Shown in pieces: positions 9,311-14,339 of a stretch of 14,339 bases of DNA. The position numbers and the translations under genes were made by a program. How positions within the stretch are numbered: position 1 is the stretch's first letter; the number at the start of each line of letters is the position of its first letter. The notes beneath the pieces were generated by a model. That model made no database searches. It was given only the letters and a program-made list of their open reading frames with translations, and was not told the DNA's origin. The DNA is from Solirubrobacterales bacterium (GTDB lineage Bacteria > Actinomycetota > Thermoleophilia > Solirubrobacterales > Solirubrobacteraceae): the NCBI GenBank assembly GCA_013695395.1, contig JACDAP010000116.1:1-14339 (forward strand), written 5' to 3'.

Positions 9311-10432
9311 CTACTTCCCCTCCCGGACCTGGTCGAGGAAGCGGTCGAAGAGGTAGAGCGAGTCGTGCGGGCCGGGGCCGGCCTCGGGGTGATACTGCAC
9401 GGTGCCTCCCGGGACGTCGAGGAGCTGGAGCCCCTCGACGGTGCGGTCGTAGAGGTTGATGTGGGAGAGCGCGGCCTCGCCGAAGTCGGTGCTCCAGCGG
9501 ACGGGCTCGTCGGCGGCGACCCGTCCGGAGCCGTCCGGGGCGCGGACCGCGAAGCCGTGGTTCTGCGAGGTGATCTCGATCGTCCCGGTCGTGAGGTCCT
9601 TGACGGGGTGGTTGCCGCCGTGGTGGCCGAACGGGAGCTTGTACGTCTCCAGGCCGACCGCGCGGCAGAGCAGCTGGTGGCCGAGGCAGATCCCCCAGAC
9701 CGGCTTCTTGCCGACGAGCGCCCGCGTCGTGGCCACGACATGGTCGAGTGCCGCGGGGTCGCCGGGCCCGTTGGCGAGGAAGAACGCGTCGGCGTCGGTG
9801 GCCAGGAGCTCCTCGGCGCTCACCGTGCACGGGTGCAGCGTGACCTCGGCGCCGCGGCTCGTCAGGTGGCGGACGATCGAGCCCTTGATGCCGGTGTCGA
9901 TCGCGTGGACGCGGACGTCGCCGCCGTGGCCGTGCGTCGTAGCGCGCTCCGGGGTCACCTCGCGGGCGAGATCCCGGCCGACCATCGAAGGTTCGGCGTC
10001 CATCAGCGCCCGGGCGTCGTCCTCGCCCATCGCGCCGGGGAAGACGCCGCCCTTCATCGCGCCCGCCTGCCGGATGTGCCGGACGAGCGAGCGGGTGTCG
10101 ACCCCGGTGATCGCGGGCACGCCGCAGTCGATCAGCCAGTCGAGCCACCCGCGCTCGGCCTCGGGGGCGTCCTCGCGGTTGCCCGCCTCGCGCATGATCG
10201 CCGCGCGCGACCAGACCCGCTCGGACTCCATCGCGCGCTCGCTGACGCCGTAGTTGCCGATGTGCGGGTAGGTGAAGGTGATCAGCTGCCCGGCGAACGA
10301 CGGGTCGGTCATCGACTCCTGGTAGCCGGACATCCCGGTGGTGAAGACGACCTCTCCGACCGCGACCGCGTCGGCGCCGCAGGCCTCGCCGTCGAAGCGG
10401 GCGCCGTCCTCGAGCAGCACGTAGGCGCTCAT
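9311..10432 (-). CDS. carA: Carbamoyl-phosphate synthase small subunit (glutamine amidotransferase)
   Basis: CarA hydrolyses glutamine and channels ammonia to CarB. The product has 373 residues, the family's usual size. The N-terminal small-subunit domain includes GEVVFTTGMSGYQESMTDPS (26-45) and HIGNYG (57-62). The class I amidotransferase domain has the nucleophile C249 in WGICLGHQLL and the catalytic H348 and E350 in QYHPEAGPGP. FLANGPGDP (218-226) and SQNHGFAV (289-296) are also typical. ATG at 10432 overlaps the pyrC TGA (ATGA) behind a GGAAGGAG ribosome-binding site. The frame is open far upstream through pyrC, but the family N-terminus (AYVLLEDGARFDG) fixes the start. Confidence 0.98.
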   Translation of the reverse strand: MSAYVLLEDGARFDGEACGADAVAVGEVVFTTGMSGYQESMTDPSFAGQLITFTYPHIGNYGVSERAMESERVWSRAAIMREAGNREDAPEAERGWLDWLIDCGVPAITGVDTRSLVRHIRQAGAMKGGVFPGAMGEDDARALMDAEPSMVGRDLAREVTPERATTHGHGGDVRVHAIDTGIKGSIVRHLTSRGAEVTLHPCTVSAEELLATDADAFFLANGPGDPAALDHVVATTRALVGKKPVWGICLGHQLLCRAVGLETYKLPFGHHGGNHPVKDLTTGTIEITSQNHGFAVRAPDGSGRVAADEPVRWSTDFGEAALSHINLYDRTVEGLQLLDVPGGTVQYHPEAGPGPHDSLYLFDRFLDQVREGK

Positions 10433-11784
10433 GACGCGGCTCCTTCCGGGCTCAGGGAGAACGCCCGTTCTCGGTAGGCGACCGAGCCCGCCGCGACCGT
10501 CATCAGGATCCGCCCGCGGAGCTCGCGGCCGTCGAAGCAGCAGTTCGAGGAGCGCGAGGCGTAGCCGTGCTCCCCGGCCGTCCAGGTGGCGTCGAGGTCG
10601 ACGAGCACGAGGTTCGCGGAGCTGCCGACCGCAATCATGGGGACGGGCAGGTCGAGCAGCCCGCCGCCGCTCGTGAGCTTCTCCACGACGAGCCCGAGCG
10701 GGAGGACCCCGGGCTCGACCAGACCGGTGTAGACGGCGGCGAACGCGGTCTCGAGGCCCGTGGTGCCCATCGGCGCCTGCTCGAACGGGACCTCCTTCTC
10801 GTCCTTGGCGTGGGGCGCGTGGTCGGTGGCGATGCAGTCGATCGTCCCGTCGCGCAGCCCGGTGATGAGCGCCTGGCGGTCCTCCTCGGTCCGCAGCGGC
10901 GGGTTCATCTTCATCCGCGTGTCGAGCGAGCGGACCGCCTCGTCGGTGAGCAGGAGGTGGTGCGGGCTCGCCTCGCAGGTGACCTGGACGCCCTGGGCCT
11001 TCGCCGTGGCGACGGCGAGCACCGACTCCTGTGCGGAGAGGTGCTGCATGTGCACCCGCCCGCCCTCGTAGCCGGCCAGGGCCGCGTCGCGGGCGACCAT
11101 CGTGCTCTCGCTCACGCTCGGGATCCCGGCGATCCCGAGCAGCGCGGAGACCGCGCCCTCGTGCATCGCCCCGGCGCCGCTGAGCGACGGGTCCTCCTCG
11201 TGCAGCGCGATGACGCCGCCGCACATGCGCTGGTACTGAAGCGCCTTGCGCAGCATCCCGGCGGAGACGACCGGGCGCCCGTCGTCGGTGAATCCGAGCG
11301 CCCCGAGCGCCCGGAGCTCGGCCATCTCGGTGAGCTCCTCGCCGCCGAGGCCGCGCGTGATCGCGGGCATGAAGCCGACGGGCACCTTCGCGTCGCGTGC
11401 CGCCCCGTCGCGGAGGGAGCGCAAGCCGGAGGCGGAGTCGACGACCGGGCTCGTGTTCGGCATCGCGACCACGGCGCAGTAGCCGCCGGCGGCCGCGGCG
11501 CGGGTTCCGCTCCCGAGATCCTCCTTGTGCTCCTGGCCGGGAACCCGCAGGTGCACGTGCGGATCGACGAACGCCGGGAACAGGTGACGCCCCGTGCCGT
11601 CGACGAGCTCGGCGCCCGCGGGGACCTCGAGGCTCCCGGGCGCACCGATCTCCGCGATCTCCCCCTCCCGGACCAGGACGTCGTGCGGGGCGTCGATCCC
11701 GGTGCGCGGGTCGAGCACGTGGGCACCGCGGACGAGGAGGTCGACAGCGGCGGCGGGGGCGCGGACGAGGGCTTCAGCGTTCAT
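10429..11784 (-). CDS. pyrC: Dihydroorotase (type I, Bacillus/actinobacterial PyrC)
   Basis: This zinc amidohydrolase cyclises carbamoyl-aspartate to dihydroorotate. The product has 451 residues, long enough for the type I family. Metal-binding residues visible are H76 and H78 in DPHVHLR, D167/D168 in GFTDDGRPV, H195 in ALHEED, H248 in MQHLS, and D321 in ATDHAPH. EASPHHLLLTDE (271-282) and MNPPLR (293-298) are also characteristic. The C-terminal SSNCCFDG and RGRI segments match the family's small beta domain. ATG at 11784 overlaps the pyrB TGA (ATGA) behind a GAAGGAG ribosome-binding site. The active-site set is complete, so it should be a working enzyme rather than the inactive paralogue that accompanies some PyrB proteins. 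Confidence 0.97.
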   Translation of the reverse strand: MNAEALVRAPAAAVDLLVRGAHVLDPRTGIDAPHDVLVREGEIAEIGAPGSLEVPAGAELVDGTGRHLFPAFVDPHVHLRVPGQEHKEDLGSGTRAAAAGGYCAVVAMPNTSPVVDSASGLRSLRDGAARDAKVPVGFMPAITRGLGGEELTEMAELRALGALGFTDDGRPVVSAGMLRKALQYQRMCGGVIALHEEDPSLSGAGAMHEGAVSALLGIAGIPSVSESTMVARDAALAGYEGGRVHMQHLSAQESVLAVATAKAQGVQVTCEASPHHLLLTDEAVRSLDTRMKMNPPLRTEEDRQALITGLRDGTIDCIATDHAPHAKDEKEVPFEQAPMGTTGLETAFAAVYTGLVEPGVLPLGLVVEKLTSGGGLLDLPVPMIAVGSSANLVLVDLDATWTAGEHGYASRSSNCCFDGRELRGRILMTVAAGSVAYRERAFSLSPEGAAS

Positions 11785-12719
11785 GCGAGTGCTCCTTCGG
11801 CGGACGGGGCGGCGGCACTCGCGCGCGATCCGGCGAGCACTTCGTAGAGGACGGCCATGCGGACCACGACGCCCGCCTCGACCTGCGCGGTGATCGCGGC
11901 CTGCGGCGAGTCGACGACCTCGCCGCTCAGCTCGACGCCCCGGTTGACGGGCCCGGGGTGCATCAGGATCTGGTGGGGCGAGAGCCGGGCGGCGTTGATC
12001 TGGAAGAGGGCCGCGTACTCGCGCAGCGAGGGGATCCACGCCTGGTCCATCCGCTCGTGCTGCATCCGCAGCGCGTAGACGACGTCGGCCTCGGCCAGGC
12101 GGTCGAGCGTGTGGCGCACGGTGCAGCCGAGCGCCTCGATCCCGCGTGGGATGAGCGTCGGCGGGCCGCAGACGGTGACGCGCATGCCCATCTTCTGGAA
12201 GGCGAGGATGTTCGAGCGCGCCACGCGGGAGTGCAGGACGTCGCCGACGATCCACACATCGAGGCCGTCGAGCGCGCCGAGCTTCGAGCGCAGCGTGTGC
12301 ACGTCGAGCAGCGCCTGCGTCGGGTGCTCGTGCTTGCCGTCGCCTGCGTTGACGACCTGGGCCGGGCTCCAGCCGGTCACGAGCTGGGCCGAGCCCGCCC
12401 ACGGCGTGCGGATGACGATCACGTCCGGCTTGTGCGCGTTCAGCGTGAGGATCGTGTCCTTGAGCGACTCGCCCTTCTCGACGCTCGAGCCGCTCGCGGC
12501 GAACGTGACGACGTCGGCGGACAGCCGCTTGGCGGCGAGCTCGAAGCTCGAACGCGTCCGGGTGCTCGATTCGTAGAAGAGGTTCAGGACCGTCCGACCG
12601 CGGAGCGCCGGGACCTTCTTGATCTCCCGCCCGGCGACCTCGGCGAAGGAGGCGGCACGGTCGCAGATGCGCTCGATGGCCTCCCGGTCGAGATCCTCGA
12701 TGCTCAGCAGGTGGTTCAT
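11781..12719 (-). CDS. pyrB: Aspartate carbamoyltransferase catalytic subunit
   Basis: PyrB transfers the carbamoyl group from carbamoyl phosphate to aspartate, the committed step of pyrimidine synthesis. The product has 312 residues. The carbamoyl-phosphate motif STRTRSSFE is at 52-60. K82 lies in SVEKGES, and HPTQALLD begins at 132. SRVARSN is at 164-170, RMQ at 218-220, and the C-terminal HPGPVNRGVE at 254-263. No PyrI regulatory chain is encoded nearby, in keeping with Gram-positive-type enzymes controlled through PyrR. ATG at 12719 overlaps the pyrR TGA (ATGA) behind an AGGAG ribosome-binding site. Confidence 0.98.
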   Translation of the reverse strand: MNHLLSIEDLDREAIERICDRAASFAEVAGREIKKVPALRGRTVLNLFYESSTRTRSSFELAAKRLSADVVTFAASGSSVEKGESLKDTILTLNAHKPDVIVIRTPWAGSAQLVTGWSPAQVVNAGDGKHEHPTQALLDVHTLRSKLGALDGLDVWIVGDVLHSRVARSNILAFQKMGMRVTVCGPPTLIPRGIEALGCTVRHTLDRLAEADVVYALRMQHERMDQAWIPSLREYAALFQINAARLSPHQILMHPGPVNRGVELSGEVVDSPQAAITAQVEAGVVVRMAVLYEVLAGSRASAAAPSAEGALA

Positions 12720-13258
12720 GCGGGGGCTCCTGTGATGGTGACGGAGTCCTCGCCGTCGAGCTCGTCGAGATGCACGTTGACCCGCTCGCCGCGCGCCGTC
12801 GGCAGGTTCTTGCCGACGTAGTCGGGTCGGAAGGGCAGCTCGCGGTGGCCGCGGTCGGCCAGGACGGCGAGCTGGACCCGCGAGGGGCGCCCGTAGTCGA
12901 AGAGCGCCTCGATGGCGGCGCGGACGGTGCGCCCCGTGAAGAGGACGTCGTCGACGATCACGACGGTGCGCCCCGCCAAGTCGAAGGGCACGTCGGAGGC
13001 GTGCACGACCGGCTGGTCGGGTCGCGTGGCGACATCGTCGCGGTAGAAGGCGATGTCGATGCTCCCAGCGGGGATGTCCAGTTCCAGGAGGTCGTCGAGC
13101 AGCTGCTTGATCCGCGCAGCCAGGAAGGCGCCGCGACGATGGATGCCGACCAGCGCCAGCTGGGCGGGGTCGCTGTTCTTCTCAACGATCTCGTGCGCGA
13201 TCCGCACGAGTGTGCGACGCATGTCGTCGCGGTCGAGGACCGTCTTGGGCGCTGCCAT
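12716..13258 (-). CDS. pyrR: Pyrimidine operon regulator / uracil phosphoribosyltransferase
   Basis: PyrR is an RNA-binding repressor of pyr operons with the fold and often the activity of uracil phosphoribosyltransferase; UMP promotes RNA binding. From ATG 13258 the product has 180 residues. The PRPP loop VVIVDDVLFTGRT is at 99-111. VGIHRRGAFLA (37-47), FYRDD (71-75) and LADRGHRELP (133-142) are typical PyrR features. A GTG at 13279 in frame could add seven residues but lies inside the hairpin. ATG 13258 has an AGGAAGG Shine-Dalgarno six bases upstream and is preferred. It is the first gene of the pyr operon, and its leader carries a matching RNA target. Confidence 0.97.
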   Translation of the reverse strand: MAAPKTVLDRDDMRRTLVRIAHEIVEKNSDPAQLALVGIHRRGAFLAARIKQLLDDLLELDIPAGSIDIAFYRDDVATRPDQPVVHASDVPFDLAGRTVVIVDDVLFTGRTVRAAIEALFDYGRPSRVQLAVLADRGHRELPFRPDYVGKNLPTARGERVNVHLDELDGEDSVTITGAPA

Positions 13259-13264
13259 CGGCTG

Positions 13265-13297
13265 CCTTCCTGGCCTCACGGGGCCGGGTTAAAGGAC
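13265..13297 (-). promoter_or_regulatory. PyrR-binding RNA hairpin overlapping the pyrR Shine-Dalgarno
   Basis: On the minus strand the leader begins GUCCUUUAA and folds as a hairpin. The hexaloop CCGUGA (13276-13281) matches the PyrR loop rule CNGNGA. It is closed by GGCC/GGCC. A C-A mismatch and two further CC/GG pairs follow, then a 5'-side UAA bulge, then CCUU paired with AAGG. Layout and sequence agree with known PyrR binding loops (GUCCUUUAA ... NGUGAGGC ... AAGG). The 3' strand contains AGGAAGG, the pyrR ribosome-binding site. Binding should therefore hide that site. No T-run or second hairpin is visible, so attenuation is unlikely. Confidence 0.85.
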
Positions 13298-13308
13298 GTT
13301 ATGGAGCG

Positions 13309-13337
13309 AGCCTACCAACGGCTCCGGCGGTGCTCAG
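13309..13337 (-). promoter_or_regulatory. Candidate pyr operon promoter
   Basis: TAGGCT (13309-13314) fits TAnnnT and would place a start site near 13300-13303, just before the PyrR hairpin. The hexamer 17 bases upstream, CTGAGC (13332-13337), overlaps the stop codon of the preceding gene and matches TTGACA at three of six positions. This is the best candidate I see in the 75-base leader. Read-through from the upstream gene is also possible. Confidence 0.25.
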
Positions 13338-13822
13338 CGACGCTCGATGTCGACGCGGATCGTCGAGCCCTGTTCGATCAGCTCCTCCGCCGCCGGGCGC
13401 TGGGCGACGACCTCCCAGTTCTCCTCGATCTGCACGCCGAAGAGACCGCCCCCGGAGCCGATGACGAGATCGAACCTCGACCGCTCGGCCCGTTCGCGGG
13501 CGACGTCAAGGCGTTCCCCGACCAGCGCGGGGATACGCGTCCTGGTGATCACGGTGCCGCCTTGGGGCGCTGTCCCCGCGGGCGCGGTGACGGTACGCAC
13601 CTGGGTCTCGGTCGTGGTGACGTCGCCGCCACCGACGGTCGTGATCACGAGCGCGCCGAGCAGGAAGCCGCAGGCCGTCGCGAGCGCGAGGCTGACCCAT
13701 GAGCCGACCGAAGGACGGCGTCCGCCCCCCGGCTGCGCACGGGGCGGCGCGTCGTCGTGGACGCGGGTCGGGGCCTCGCTGCTCGGGTCGGTGTCGCGGA
13801 GACGGACGGGCGGATCGCTCAT
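13334..13822 (-). CDS. Membrane-anchored single-PASTA-domain protein
   Basis: The 162-residue product has a proline- and charge-rich cytoplasmic N-terminus of about 41 residues and one membrane helix (about 42-63, SWVSLALATACGFLLGALVI). A threonine-rich linker (TTTETQVRTVTAP) leads to one PASTA-like domain at about 97-160 (IPALVGERLDVARERAER, WEVVAQRPAAEELIEQGSTIRVDI). PASTA domains bind peptidoglycan fragments or scaffold wall enzymes, usually as repeats on Ser/Thr kinases or penicillin-binding proteins. Here there is one copy and no catalytic domain. ATG at 13822 overlaps the rnz TGA (ATGA), with GAGG seven bases upstream. A cell-wall sensing or anchoring role is inference. The longer open frame to 14173 is only the shadow of rnz. 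Confidence 0.82.
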   Translation of the reverse strand: MSDPPVRLRDTDPSSEAPTRVHDDAPPRAQPGGGRRPSVGSWVSLALATACGFLLGALVITTVGGGDVTTTETQVRTVTAPAGTAPQGGTVITRTRIPALVGERLDVARERAERSRFDLVIGSGGGLFGVQIEENWEVVAQRPAAEELIEQGSTIRVDIERR

Positions 13823-14339
13823 CCGGGAACCTCGGCGGGCGCCGGCCGGGCGGGCGCGCCCGAGGCGCGGTCCCAGCGGTGCAGGACCGGCTTGCCCTTC
13901 TCCGCGTAGGGCACGTCGATCGTGTCGAAGTCTCGGGGGAGCTCGGCCGCCGGGAACCCGGCGCGGGCCTCGTCGAGGATCTCCCGCCCCGCGTACCGGG
14001 TGGAGACGTGGGTGAGGGCCAGCAGCTGGACGCCGGCCTCGGTGGCCAGGGCCGCGGCCTGGGCAGCGGTCGAATGGCCGGTCTCCGCGGCGCGCCCCCG
14101 ATCCTCGGAGGTGAACGTCGCCTCGTGGACCAGCAGTTCCGCGCCGTCGGCGGCCACGCGCACGGCGTCGCACGGGGCGGTGTCCCCCGAGAAGACCACT
14201 CGCCGGCCCGGCCGGTCCGGCCCGCCGACCTGCGCGGGGTCGATCCCGCGCACCGACTCGCCGCGCTGGAGCTGCCCGAGCTCGGGGCCGAACGGCACCC
14301 CGAGCTCGGCCGCGCGCTCCGCGTTGAAGCGCCCCGGCC
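13819..14339 (-). CDS. rnz: Ribonuclease Z (partial, N-terminus off the right edge)
   Basis: RNase Z is a metallo-beta-lactamase-fold endonuclease that trims tRNA 3' ends. The C-terminal 173 codons are present and open to the window edge. At the edge the sequence reads GRFNAERAAELG, continuing to PFGPELGQLQRGESV, which matches the PGPLxGxLqxGe region of the family. VVFSGDT holds the metal-binding aspartate. LLVHEATF, GHSTAAQAA and LTHVSTRY carry further metal or catalytic histidines. The N-terminal HxHxDH motif must lie beyond the window. The gene overlaps the PASTA gene by four bases. Other MBL hydrolases are possible, but the LVHEATF/GHST/LTHxSxRY set is specific to the RNase Z group. Confidence 0.92.
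   Translation of the reverse strand, partial: PGRFNAERAAELGVPFGPELGQLQRGESVRGIDPAQVGGPDRPGRRVVFSGDTAPCDAVRVAADGAELLVHEATFTSEDRGRAAETGHSTAAQAAALATEAGVQLLALTHVSTRYAGREILDEARAGFPAAELPRDFDTIDVPYAEKGKPVLHRWDRASGAPARPAPAEVPG

Noticed and set aside
13259..13279. pyrR starting at GTG 13279
   Set aside because: That GTG lies in the PyrR hairpin loop and has no Shine-Dalgarno; ATG 13258 has AGGAAGG at six bases.
13259..13333. Intrinsic terminator or attenuator in the pyrR leader
   Set aside because: The only strong hairpin is the PyrR loop, and it is not followed by a T-run on the coding strand; no competing antiterminator helix was found.

Overview
The window is a tightly packed block of housekeeping genes, all read from the minus strand. 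The sequence is GC-rich, GTG starts are common, and most neighbouring genes overlap by 1-4 bases. The actinobacterial nucleoid protein mIHF next to gmk-rpoZ-coaBC, an actinobacterial-type omega subunit and a PyrR-led pyr operon point to Actinobacteriota. The class 1B PyrD/PyrK pair and the overall gene order suggest a deep branch such as Thermoleophilia (Solirubrobacterales); that placement is inference.

Layout in the direction of transcription (high to low coordinates). The C-terminal part of ribonuclease Z (13819-14339) overlaps a small membrane-anchored PASTA protein (13334-13822). After a 75-base leader comes the pyrimidine operon: pyrR, pyrB, pyrC, carA, carB, pyrK, pyrD (13258 down to 4326). 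It encodes carbamoyl-phosphate synthesis, aspartate transcarbamylation, dihydroorotase and the NAD-type dihydroorotate dehydrogenase, so it carries the pathway from bicarbonate to orotate. pyrE and pyrF are not in the window. A 154-base gap precedes a second cluster: mihF, gmk, rpoZ, coaBC. coaBC overlaps a MoxR-type AAA+ ATPase gene, followed by a DUF58 protein that runs off the left edge.

Regulation visible in the sequence: the pyrR leader folds into a PyrR-binding hairpin with hexaloop CCGUGA, and its 3' strand contains the pyrR Shine-Dalgarno sequence. No terminator is visible in the leader. This fits translational repression by PyrR and UMP rather than transcription attenuation.

The most unusual feature is a perfect 56-bp direct repeat with a 59-bp period at the carB/pyrK junction. 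It duplicates the carB stop, the pyrK ribosome-binding site and start, and the first 15 pyrK codons. Because 59 is not a multiple of three, the first copy of the pyrK start now opens a 20-codon mini-gene. That mini-gene ends at the duplicated carB stop, overlapping the second pyrK start. Two more short relay ORFs sit at the pyrK/pyrD and moxR/DUF58 junctions. I found no mobile element, CRISPR array, tRNA or rRNA, and nothing that looks like a new multi-gene system.
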